Source: Pseudomonadota bacterium (GTDB lineage Bacteria > Pseudomonadota > Alphaproteobacteria > Rhizobiales > Rhizobiaceae). Taken from it: DNA of 39,135 nucleotides. Shown here piece after piece: positions 24,385 through 31,651 of this stretch. The first letter of the stretch is position 1. Each line of letters begins with the position of its first letter. A model generated the notes under the pieces. That model was not told the origin of the DNA and ran no database searches. It saw only the letters and a list, made by a program, of their open reading frames with translations. The DNA is taken from assembly GCA_023451735.1 (NCBI GenBank), contig JAEXYH010000013.1:1-39135 (forward strand). Reading direction: 5' to 3'. A program made the position numbers and the translations under genes.

Positions 24385-25653
24385 TTAGTCGAACTTGGCC
24401 AGTGCGTCGTTCACGCCGTCGATGATCTGCTCTGCAGCTGCCTTGGCGTCGATCTGGTCGTAGGCATATTCTTCAAGCGTATCGATGATGATGCCGCGGA
24501 TGACCGGGTTTTCGTCGAAGGGCGAAATAGTCGGACCATCGGCGGCCATGACGATGGCGTTGGCGGCTTGGACTTCCGGCTCGCCTGCATTCGTCAGCCG
24601 TGCCATCGCAGCCTTGGAGGCTGGGATGCCACGCGAAGTGCCGAGGATATCGATGCCTTCCGGTTCGTTCAGCAAGCAGTTGGTGATCTGTGCTGCCGCT
24701 TCCGGATTCTTCGAGTTCTTCGAGATGGAGAACACCATCGACGGCTTGCGGAAGACGCCTTCGGTCTTGCCATTGGCCATCGTCAGCATCGGTACCGGCT
24801 TCAGGACCTGACCTTCCTTCAGCGGATCGGCATATTTCGAATAGGTCGAATCCCACTCGTAGGAGCCTGCGATCTTGCCTTCAGACCAAGCCGGCTTTTC
24901 GAAGAGGTTGACGTTGCCATCGGCGGCTTCCTGCTTCTGCGAGCGGATCGCGCCGGTTTCCACCAGCTTGCCGAGGAAGCTGATACCGGCTTCCAGCTCT
25001 TCAGGCGTCCAGGCAACACGGTTGGTCTTCGGATCAACCATGCCCTTGCCGGTAGCCTGCGTCACGGCCAGCGTCATCAGAAGATGCGCCGTCTCCTTGA
25101 CGGCGTTGAAGGTGTAATAATCCGGGCCGAGCTTTTCCTTGACCGTCTTGGTCATTTCAAAGAACTCATCCCAGGTAGTGGGCACTGCCACGCCGGCCTT
25201 TTCGAGTGTCGTTGTGTTGAAGAAGAAGACGCGGCCGCTCGTGGAGACCGACAGGCCCTGCAAAACGCCATTGGTGGAACCCGATTCCAGATCGGCTTCG
25301 GTCCAATTGGAAAGGTCGAGATCTTTCAGCGTGCGCAGGTCGGCGAACCCATTGCCGTTCTTGGAAAACAGGGGCAACCAGGGCCAGTTGACCTGGATGA
25401 TGTCGGCTTCCGTCTTGCCTGCCATCTGGGTGGTCAGCTTTTCCAGGTAGCCGTCAAAGCCGGTGAATTCGCCCTTCACGGTGTGTCCGTACTTGGTGCC
25501 GCAGGCCGCAATGGCTTTTTGCGTTGCGACGTGACGGCTTTCTCCGCCCCACCACGACATGCGTAGTTCCGCAGCTCCGGCCGATGGCGCCATTGCGATG
25601 ACCGACAGCGCAGTGCCGGCAAGAATAACGGATGATTTCAATAAGTTCTTCAT
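24385..25653 (-). CDS. togB: Oligogalacturonide ABC transporter substrate-binding protein (TogB-like)
   Basis: Periplasmic binding protein of the SBP_bac_1 family, 422 residues. The Sec signal peptide has a charged start (MKNLLKSS), a hydrophobic core and a likely cleavage after SAGA at about residue 27. The mature start AELRMSWWGGESRH resembles the TogB/pectin-oligomer group. ATG 25653 has GAGGAGG upstream. It lies downstream of the ATPase gene rather than first in the operon, the order of Dickeya togMNAB, and leads directly to GH28 and GH105 genes. Binding of oligogalacturonides is inferred from this synteny. The gene name is given by analogy. Confidence 0.85.
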   Translation of the reverse strand: MKNLLKSSVILAGTALSVIAMAPSAGAAELRMSWWGGESRHVATQKAIAACGTKYGHTVKGEFTGFDGYLEKLTTQMAGKTEADIIQVNWPWLPLFSKNGNGFADLRTLKDLDLSNWTEADLESGSTNGVLQGLSVSTSGRVFFFNTTTLEKAGVAVPTTWDEFFEMTKTVKEKLGPDYYTFNAVKETAHLLMTLAVTQATGKGMVDPKTNRVAWTPEELEAGISFLGKLVETGAIRSQKQEAADGNVNLFEKPAWSEGKIAGSYEWDSTYSKYADPLKEGQVLKPVPMLTMANGKTEGVFRKPSMVFSISKNSKNPEAAAQITNCLLNEPEGIDILGTSRGIPASKAAMARLTNAGEPEVQAANAIVMAADGPTISPFDENPVIRGIIIDTLEEYAYDQIDAKAAAEQIIDGVNDALAKFD

Positions 25654-25683
25654 CTGTGCCTCCTCAAATTGGCTGTATGTTGG

Positions 25684-26799
25684 TTATGCCGCAATGCTGC
25701 CTCCATGCAGCGAAACGTTGCGGCCGTCTGACTTGTCGAAAACGTGCAATGTCTTCGGGTCGGGGCGCAGGCGGATCACGTCGGATTGCCCCCGCGCCTC
25801 GAATTCTGCTGCGCCTACCACGCTGATCAGCCTGCGGCCTTCGCAGTCCGCGTGCATGTAGACCTCGTGCCCCATGAACTCGGCATTGACGAGCTTGGCC
25901 TGCAGCGCCGGTCCTTCCGATACCAGCGAGAACTGCTGCGGGCGGATGCCGAGCACGGCCTCACCGGGCTGGCTGGAAAGCCGGCCGGCAAGATCGGTGC
26001 CCAGCGCCAGACGCTGGCCACCGAGGATGAACTCGCCGCCTTCCATGGCGCCCTCAACGAGGTTCATTTCCGGCGTGCCGATGAAGCCGGCGACGAACAG
26101 ATTGGCGGGCGCGTTGTAGAGTTCTTTCGGGGTTGCGACCTGCATGATGCGGCCAGCCTGCATGACGCAGATACGATCACCCATGGTCATGGCTTCCGTC
26201 TGGTCATGCGTGACGTAGACGACCGTTGGCGAGCTGCCTTCCGCCTTCAACTGACGATGCAGGTCTGTGATGCGGACGCGCATCGAGGCGCGCAGCTTGG
26301 CATCGAGGTTCGACAGCGGTTCGTCGAAGAGGAAGACGCCGGGATTCTTGATCAGTGCGCGGCCGAGAGCCACGCGCTGCGCCTGACCGCCCGACAGCTG
26401 TTTCGGCAGGCGATCGAGAAGCGGTTCGATTTCCAGAATTTCCGCGACCTTATCGACTGCTGCGGCGATTTCCGCCTTCGGACGACCCGCGATGCGAAGA
26501 CCGAAGGATAGATTGCCGCGTACCTTCATATGCGGATAAAGCGCATAGTTCTGGAACACCATGGCGATCTGGCGCTTGCTCGGCGACAGATCATTGACGC
26601 GCTCTCCACCGATGATGACGTCGCCACCGGTGATGTCTTCAAGGCCAGCGATCATGCGCAACGTTGTCGACTTGGCGCAGCCCGACGGGCCGACCAGAAC
26701 CATGAACTCTCCGTCCTTGATATCGAGATTGATGCCGTGAACGACCTTGTTGGTCTTGTTGTAGACTTTCTCGAGGTTTTTCAGTTGTACCTGTGCCAT
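25684..26799 (-). CDS. togA: Oligogalacturonide ABC transporter ATPase (TogA-like) with variant Walker A
   Basis: CUT1 ATPase of 371 residues. The start is ATG 26799, one base after the permease stop; frame upstream of that lies inside the permease gene. The Q-loop (VFQNYALYPHM), signature LSGGQAQRVALGRAL, Walker B FLFDEPLSNLDA and THDQ switch are normal, and a TOBE-type C-terminal region with GIRPQQ follows. Walker A reads GPSGCAKST: residue 42, normally the glycine directly before the catalytic lysine K43, is alanine (codon GCC at 26676-26674). The other CUT1 ATPases in this window keep glycine there. Whether this variant is common among TogA relatives I cannot check. Gene order supports a TogA role. 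Confidence 0.88.
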   Translation of the reverse strand: MAQVQLKNLEKVYNKTNKVVHGINLDIKDGEFMVLVGPSGCAKSTTLRMIAGLEDITGGDVIIGGERVNDLSPSKRQIAMVFQNYALYPHMKVRGNLSFGLRIAGRPKAEIAAAVDKVAEILEIEPLLDRLPKQLSGGQAQRVALGRALIKNPGVFLFDEPLSNLDAKLRASMRVRITDLHRQLKAEGSSPTVVYVTHDQTEAMTMGDRICVMQAGRIMQVATPKELYNAPANLFVAGFIGTPEMNLVEGAMEGGEFILGGQRLALGTDLAGRLSSQPGEAVLGIRPQQFSLVSEGPALQAKLVNAEFMGHEVYMHADCEGRRLISVVGAAEFEARGQSDVIRLRPDPKTLHVFDKSDGRNVSLHGGSIAA

Positions 26800-26800
26800 G

Positions 26801-27706
26801 TCAGCCCTTTCTGCCTCCCGCAGAGATTCCTTCGATGAAGTACCGTTGCGCCGCGAAGAACACGACAAGCGCCGGGGTGATGGTGAGTACCGACATCGCC
26901 AGGATGCGGTTCCATTCGAAGGCTTCGGTTGTATCGATTGAGAGTTTGAGCGCGAGGCTCACCGGATATTTGTCGACCGACGAGATGTAGATCAGCGGTC
27001 CGAGGAAGTCGTTCATCGTCCACATGAACTGGAACAGGCAGACCGAGACCAGAGCCGGGCCAAGCATGGGGACGACGATGAAGATCAGTGTCTGCAAGCT
27101 GTTTGCGCCATCGACGCGTGCGGCTTCCTCCATGTCCGTCGGCAGCGAGCGCAGGAACTGCACCAGCATGAAGACGAAGAAGGCATCACCGGCGAGTGCG
27201 GACGGTACCCAGAGCGGCAGGAAACTATCCAGCCAGCCGAGATCCCTGAAGAGGATGTATTGCGGGATACGGGTGACGACGTTCGGCAGAAGCAGGACGG
27301 CGATGACCGATCCGAACAGGATTTTCTTGAACGGAAACTCGAAGCGGGCAAAGGCGTAGGCCACCATCGTGCAGGAGATTGCCGTGCCGATGACCTTGGG
27401 CAGGATGATCAGGAACGAATTCCAGAAGAACCGGCCGAATGTGTAGGGCGTGGACGTCTGCCAGCCCTGGACATAACCTTCGAGTGTCGGGCTTTCAGGC
27501 AGGAAGCCGGCGCCGGCAAAGATCTCCGAATTGGTCTTGAAGCTCGCGCCGACCAGCCAGATCAGCGGATAGAGCATCAGGAAGCCGACGCCGAAGAGCA
27601 GTGAGTAACGGACGACCGCGGAAATGAGGTCCATGCGGGCGCGCTTTGCGGCGGCGGCTTCATCCGAGATGCGGGCCGCAGTTTTAGGCATAGAAATATC
27701 GGTCAT
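26801..27706 (-). CDS. togN: Oligogalacturonide ABC transporter permease (TogN-like)
   Basis: MalG-type membrane subunit of 301 residues. A cytoplasmic tail of about 30 residues precedes the first helix (about 33-52, YSLLFGVGFLMLYPLIWLV). The EAA loop reads MEEAARVDGANSL, and the C-terminus ends in GISAGGRKG. It starts three bases after the TogM-like gene and ends one base before the ATPase start. Downstream GH28 and GH105 genes point to pectin oligomers as substrate. The tog name is by analogy with Dickeya and is inferred. Confidence 0.87.
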   Translation of the reverse strand: MTDISMPKTAARISDEAAAAKRARMDLISAVVRYSLLFGVGFLMLYPLIWLVGASFKTNSEIFAGAGFLPESPTLEGYVQGWQTSTPYTFGRFFWNSFLIILPKVIGTAISCTMVAYAFARFEFPFKKILFGSVIAVLLLPNVVTRIPQYILFRDLGWLDSFLPLWVPSALAGDAFFVFMLVQFLRSLPTDMEEAARVDGANSLQTLIFIVVPMLGPALVSVCLFQFMWTMNDFLGPLIYISSVDKYPVSLALKLSIDTTEAFEWNRILAMSVLTITPALVVFFAAQRYFIEGISAGGRKG

Positions 27707-27709
27707 GGC

Positions 27710-28591
27710 TCAGCTCCTCTTGTCGCCGGCGTAATAGACCCACTTCTTCGACGACCAGAAGGCGACGAGCGTGAGGACCATGATGATGGCGAAGAGCACC
27801 CAGGCAATCGCCGAGGCGTAGCCCATGTTGAACTTCTTGAAGGCCTCCTCGTAGATGTAAAGAGGCAGGAGATAGGTGGATTTCAGCGGGCCGCCCTGGG
27901 TGATGATGTAAGGGCCGTTGAACTCCTGGAATGCCTGGACCATCTGCATGACGAGATTGAAGAAGATGACCGGCGTCAGCAGCGGCAGTGTTACGAAGAA
28001 GAAGGTCGTGACCTTGCCGGCACCATCGATGGAGGCCGCTTCATAGAGCGACTTGTCGATCGACTGCAGGGCGGCAAGGAAGATGACCATGGCCGAACCG
28101 AACTGCCAGCAGCGCAGAAGCGTGATGGTGAAAAGTGCATTGGTCGGATCGCCGAACCAGTCCACAGGCGCAAAGCCGATAGCGGCAAGCGCCATGTTGA
28201 CGAGGCCTTCGGCCGAGAACAGGTAGCGCCACAAAACGGCGATGGCGATCGATCCGCCGAGGATGGATGGGACGTAAAATGCCGTCCGGAAGAGATTAAT
28301 AAATTTAAGCTTATAGTTGAGTATGGCCGCGATGAAGAGCGCGAAAGCAAGCTTCAGCGGCACGGTGGAAAATACGTAAATAAGCGTGACAGTCAGCGAC
28401 TTGTCGAATGTGCGGTCGCGGGTGAATAGTCGCTCATAGTTAGACAGTCCGGTCCATTGCGGGCTGCTCATCAGGTCGTAGCTGGTGAAGCTTAGATAAA
28501 GAGACGTCAAAAAAGGGATGGCCGTAAATATAATGAGGCCGACCAAGTAGGGGGCGAGATAGGCGTACCCCAGGAAACGTTGCGCCCTCAT
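27710..28591 (-). CDS. togM: Oligogalacturonide ABC transporter permease (TogM-like)
   Basis: MalF-type membrane subunit of 293 residues and first gene of the pectin operon. I start it at ATG 28591, which has GGAGG exactly six bases upstream; a GTG at 28618 in frame would add nine residues but has no ribosome-binding site. The first helix covers about residues 10-30 (YLAPYLVGLIIFTAIPFL), the pre-TM2 motif is GLSNYERLF, and the EAA loop is YEAASIDGAGKV with TLPLLTP. The upstream leader (28592-28742) has two identical 12-base purine-rich segments and tiny reading frames, described separately. Divergent from the AraC regulator at 28804. Confidence 0.87.
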   Translation of the reverse strand: MRAQRFLGYAYLAPYLVGLIIFTAIPFLTSLYLSFTSYDLMSSPQWTGLSNYERLFTRDRTFDKSLTVTLIYVFSTVPLKLAFALFIAAILNYKLKFINLFRTAFYVPSILGGSIAIAVLWRYLFSAEGLVNMALAAIGFAPVDWFGDPTNALFTITLLRCWQFGSAMVIFLAALQSIDKSLYEAASIDGAGKVTTFFFVTLPLLTPVIFFNLVMQMVQAFQEFNGPYIITQGGPLKSTYLLPLYIYEEAFKKFNMGYASAIAWVLFAIIMVLTLVAFWSSKKWVYYAGDKRS

Positions 28592-28742
28592 GTGACGCCT
28601 CCAATGGGCAAATGACACCCGATCAAGAGAAATACATTTTTGTGCAAATCAAATTCCTCCTCCAGCCGATAAGTGCAAGGCTGTTATGCGTCAGTGGCTT
28701 AGCTGAAAGACTGAACATTCATCAATTCTGTTCCTCCTCCAG
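28588..28742 (-). promoter_or_regulatory. Leader of the pectin operon with duplicated Shine-Dalgarno-like segments
   Basis: On the minus strand the 12-mer CTGGAGGAGGAA occurs twice (28742-28731 and 28665-28654). The first copy is followed by a seven-codon frame (ATG 28722 to TAA 28699, MNVQSFS). The second is followed eight bases later by a TTG-started 19-codon frame (28647-28588) whose stop overlaps the permease ATG as ATGA. These could be leader peptides, or the remains of a deleted gene. I cannot show that either is translated. The rest of the 212-bp gap to the AraC gene must hold both promoters, which I could not place. Confidence 0.35.
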
Positions 28743-28803
28743 TATTTAGCGTGACATAATTTCATTTTCGGCTGAGAATGAATGAACAAACACGGGAAAA
28801 AAG

Positions 28804-29718
28804 ATGGACGAAATTGAAGGTGGTATTCTCTCCAGCATCGCGCCCTCGGCGCTGGCGCTGAAACTCACGCGCGCGACCATCAAAATGGAGCATTCACGGA
28901 CGTGGCGGATCGACAAGACAAACCCGGTCGAGGATTTCATCATCTGCCTGGAGGGCTGTGGCCACTATGTGATCGAAGGCGAACGCCGGGTCATGGAACC
29001 GGGGGATGCGATGCTGATCCGGAGGGGGCAGCGTTTTCGAGGTTGGAACCGCGGGACGACAATCTATAGGGGCATTGCCCAGCATTTTACCCTGGACATC
29101 TACGGCAAGCACGACCTGATCGCGCAGATGCAACTGCGACCTCATGTCCGTCTGAAAAAGTGGCCGTTACTGGAGCCGCTGGTGCGACAATATCGCCAGA
29201 CGGCGCCGCCTTCGTCGCTGACGCTCAGCCAGCATCACCTCTTCATGTATCTGCTGATCGCCTATATCGAGGACGCTTTCATCGGCTGGCACGACAGTGC
29301 GACATATCAGACCGAGGGCGCCGATGCGCTGGATCTGGCGGTGATGAAAGCGGTGGCGATGATTTCCGCCAATCCTCTCGACCCCGACATCGCGGAACAG
29401 GCAGTGGAAGCCTCGCCGTTTAATGACGACTATTTTCTGCGCGAGTTCAAGAAGCGGGTCGGACACACGCCACGCAAATACCAGGAGCAGAAACGGATGG
29501 AACGCGCCATGCATCTGCTCGAGGCAGGGATGCCGGTTGCCAATGCGGCAACGGAGGTCGGTTATGGCGATCCCTATTATTTTTCCCGCATGTTCAAGCG
29601 TGTGACCGGGGTCAGTCCGCGCGCTCACGTCAACCGCGTGAAACGGAACCGCAATGGCGGACTGCTCCGCTTCGATGAGGCCGAGCAGATCAGACTGATG
29701 AGCCTCGATCCTGCGTGA
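28804..29718 (+). CDS. AraC-family regulator, likely of the pectin operon
   Basis: Transcription factor of 304 residues. The N-terminal half is a cupin-type ligand-binding domain (the EDFIICLEGCGHYVIEGE strand pair and the PGDAMLIRRGQRFRGW turn at about residues 43-81). The C-terminal double helix-turn-helix of the HTH_18 type spans about residues 180-275, with the PFNDDYFLREFKKRVGHTPRKY and NAATEVGYGDPYYFSRMFKRVTGVSP motifs. It is divergent from the TogM-like gene with 212 bp between them, the usual arrangement for a dedicated activator. The inducer is probably a pectin breakdown product, by context only. Confidence 0.9.
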   Translation: MDEIEGGILSSIAPSALALKLTRATIKMEHSRTWRIDKTNPVEDFIICLEGCGHYVIEGERRVMEPGDAMLIRRGQRFRGWNRGTTIYRGIAQHFTLDIYGKHDLIAQMQLRPHVRLKKWPLLEPLVRQYRQTAPPSSLTLSQHHLFMYLLIAYIEDAFIGWHDSATYQTEGADALDLAVMKAVAMISANPLDPDIAEQAVEASPFNDDYFLREFKKRVGHTPRKYQEQKRMERAMHLLEAGMPVANAATEVGYGDPYYFSRMFKRVTGVSPRAHVNRVKRNRNGGLLRFDEAEQIRLMSLDPA

Positions 29719-29724
29719 AATGCG

Positions 29725-29742
29725 TCGCCGGTTACGCGGCGA
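29725..29742. terminator. Small hairpin between converging AraC and HxlR genes
   Basis: TCGCCG and CGGCGA form a 6-bp stem with a 6-base loop between the AraC stop (29718) and the HxlR stop (29732), partly inside the HxlR C-terminal codons. It could help end transcription from both sides. It lacks a T-tract, so support is modest. Confidence 0.35.
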
Positions 29743-30124
29743 TATCGTCTGTCTTCAGCTCACGGGGATCTATGCCATGCGGCTTGCCATAGAGACCGAT
29801 ATTGGCGTCTCCCCAGAGTTTCAGCGCCAGAAGGATCGGCTCCATGCTTCGTCCGAGTGGCGAGAGACTGTATTCCACCTTCGGTGGCACCTGGGCGTAA
29901 ACCTTGCGCTCGATGAGGCCATCGTATTCCAGCTCGCGCAGCTGGTTGGTCAGCATGCGCGGCGTGACGTTGGCTAAGTGCCTGCGAATCTCGCTGAAAC
30001 GCAGGGTTCCCGAGAGAAGGTGGTACAGCACGACTGACTTCCACTTTCCATCTATGAGACCAATTGCCGCTTCCACCGAGCAGCCGGGAGAGCAATCGAA
30101 ACGGGAGTGGCGGGCTTTGGCCAT
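29732..30124 (-). CDS. HxlR-family (DUF24) transcriptional regulator, probably electrophile-sensing
   Basis: Small winged-helix regulator of 130 residues. Hallmarks are CSVEAAIGLIDGKWKSVVLYHLLSG, RFSEIRRHLANVTPRMLTNQLRELEYDGLIERKVY and VEYSLSPLGRSM. Two cysteines sit near the N-terminus, C11 and C15; C15 matches the conserved Cys used for quinone or aldehyde sensing in YodB and QorR. It is divergent from a quinone-oxidoreductase-like gene, the same arrangement as QorR with Qor in Corynebacterium. AGGA lies seven bases before ATG 30124 and falls inside the inverted repeat at 30128-30145, so binding there would block its own expression. Redox sensing is inferred. Confidence 0.91.
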   Translation of the reverse strand: MAKARHSRFDCSPGCSVEAAIGLIDGKWKSVVLYHLLSGTLRFSEIRRHLANVTPRMLTNQLRELEYDGLIERKVYAQVPPKVEYSLSPLGRSMEPILLALKLWGDANIGLYGKPHGIDPRELKTDDIAA

Positions 30125-30127
30125 AAC

Positions 30128-30166
30128 AGTATCCTTTTTGATACTATATGCAGATTTTGTGCATAT
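30128..30166. promoter_or_regulatory. Two adjacent inverted repeats, candidate HxlR operators
   Basis: AGTATC-N6-GATACT (30128-30145) is followed with no gap by ATATGCA-N7-TGCATAT (30146-30166). Both are perfect in their arms and AT-rich, as expected for HxlR-family sites. They lie between the divergent regulator and oxidoreductase genes, the first overlapping the regulator's ribosome-binding site. Binding is inferred from position and symmetry. Confidence 0.6.
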
Positions 30167-30239
30167 TGCTCATAATCGAATATAGCTCATTTTAGCTTCA
30201 TATCAATCGACGTTCATTCGTCCATGCAAGGAGCACATC

Positions 30240-31253
30240 ATGAAAGCCATCGGTTACAGAGAAGCCGGCGCAATCGAGCGCAATGAGGCACTTCAGGATA
30301 TCGAGCTTCCCCGTCCGGTGCCGTCCGGTCGCGATATCCTTGTTGAAGTCGAGGCCATTTCCGTCAACCCGGTCGATACGAAAATCCGCAAGGGGATCAA
30401 TGCAGACGCCGGCCAGTCGAGAGTGCTTGGCTGGGATGCCGTCGGCAAGGTGGTCGAGACCGGATCCGGGGTGAAAGACTTCAAGGTTGGAGACGAGGTA
30501 TTTTATGCCGGCTCGCTGATCCGCCCCGGTGCCAACAGCCAGTTTCATCTCGTGGATGAGCGTATCGTCGGAGAAAAGCCGAAGACGCTCTCGAATGCCG
30601 AGGCCGCAGCCCTGCCGCTGACGGCGATCACCGCTTGGGAAATGCTGTTTGATCGGCTGGACATCCGCAAGCCGGTACCCGGTGCGGCAAATGCGATCGT
30701 CATCATCGGCGGTGCCGGCGGGGTCGGCTCGATCGCCATCCAGCTCGTGCGGGCGCTGACCGATGTGGTGGTTATTGCCACCGCGTCGCGGCCGGAGACG
30801 CAGGAATGGGTCAAGCAACTCGGCGCCCATCATGTGATCGACCACTCGAAGCCGGTGGCGGCGCAGGTCGAAGCTCTCGGCATCGGCGCACCTGCTTTCG
30901 TGTTTTCCACGACCGAAACCCATCGCCACCTTAAGGAGGTCATCGAATTGATTGCGCCACAGGGCCGGTTCGGGCTGATCGACGATCCGGAAAGCCTCGA
31001 TGTGCTCGGCTTCAAGCGTAAGGCCGTTTCCATTCACTGGGAGCTGATGTTCACCCGCTCGATCTTCGAGACCGCTGATATTGCCGAACAGGGCAAACTG
31101 CTCAACGAAGTTTCCCGTTTGGTCGGCGAGGGTAAAATCCGCACGACGGTGACCGAGACGCTTTCGCCCATTAATGCTGTCAACCTGAAGAAGGCGCATG
31201 CGGCGATCGAAAGCGGAAAGACCAGGGGCAAGGTCGTGCTCGAAGGTTTTTGA
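30240..31253 (+). CDS. Zinc-free MDR-family NADPH:quinone/alkenal oxidoreductase
   Basis: Medium-chain dehydrogenase/reductase of 337 residues. The N-terminal GroES-like part has SVNPVDTKIRKG and GWDAVGKV motifs; the nucleotide-binding fold has GGAGGVGSIAIQL at about residue 156, and a basic set downstream typical of NADPH use. The whole protein contains no cysteine, so neither the catalytic nor the structural zinc site of true alcohol dehydrogenases can form; this is the quinone-oxidoreductase or alkenal-reductase branch often annotated as zinc-type alcohol dehydrogenase-like. ATG 30240 has AAGGAG seven bases upstream. Divergent from the HxlR regulator, it is probably induced by quinones or other electrophiles and detoxifies them. 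Confidence 0.88.
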   Translation: MKAIGYREAGAIERNEALQDIELPRPVPSGRDILVEVEAISVNPVDTKIRKGINADAGQSRVLGWDAVGKVVETGSGVKDFKVGDEVFYAGSLIRPGANSQFHLVDERIVGEKPKTLSNAEAAALPLTAITAWEMLFDRLDIRKPVPGAANAIVIIGGAGGVGSIAIQLVRALTDVVVIATASRPETQEWVKQLGAHHVIDHSKPVAAQVEALGIGAPAFVFSTTETHRHLKEVIELIAPQGRFGLIDDPESLDVLGFKRKAVSIHWELMFTRSIFETADIAEQGKLLNEVSRLVGEGKIRTTVTETLSPINAVNLKKAHAAIESGKTRGKVVLEGF

Positions 31254-31597
31254 GGCCGGCTGACAAGATGGGTGCGTCGATTTACGACCGGCACGCCCAT
31301 CGTTTCTCTTCTAATGTTGAGGCGTTCGGCAAGGATCTGATCGCCTTCGATCTTCCGGTCCTGTTTGCCTAAGCAATTTCGACCCACCAATCGGTTTTGT
31401 CTTTCCTGACGTTTGCTTTCAGAGGCCTCGGTGCCAGGTCCCATCCATCCCTGCGACATTTTGCGGCTTTTCGACGCGAGGATGCGGCAGTCTCGGTATT
31501 TGATGGTCTGCTCTGTGTTCCTACGTCGGCATATCTCGTGATTGAGATGCATTCCTGGCACCGGTTCAAATTCGACATCAACGTCAAAAAACTCTTA
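31254..31597. other. Gap without recognisable gene
   Basis: About 340 bp more AT-rich than its neighbours. The longest frame with any plausibility is an 80-codon stretch on the minus strand (31611-31369), ending RKDKTDWWVEIA; I do not recognise it and see no good ribosome-binding site. It may be the remnant of a lost gene. The right end holds the promoter of the downstream operon. Confidence 0.4.
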
Positions 31598-31627
31598 TTG
31601 ACGGCTGACATGTTAGTTGGTTATCTT
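31598..31627 (+). promoter_or_regulatory. Predicted sigma70-type promoter of the DapA-family operon
   Basis: TTGACG (31598-31603) and TATCTT (31622-31627) are separated by 18 bp, 24 bp before the lyase ATG, which itself has GGAGGA six bases upstream. The -35 matches consensus at five of six positions and the -10 at four of six. The spacing is acceptable for sigma70-class promoters. Confidence 0.5.
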
Positions 31628-31651
31628 TGAACTATCAGTGGAGGATGACTA

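Noticed and set aside
30240..31253. Calling the MDR protein a zinc alcohol dehydrogenase
   Set aside because: The protein contains no cysteine at all, so the usual zinc sites cannot form.
31369..31611. 80-codon minus-strand frame as a gene
   Set aside because: No family was recognised and no good ribosome-binding site was seen; kept only as a possible remnant.
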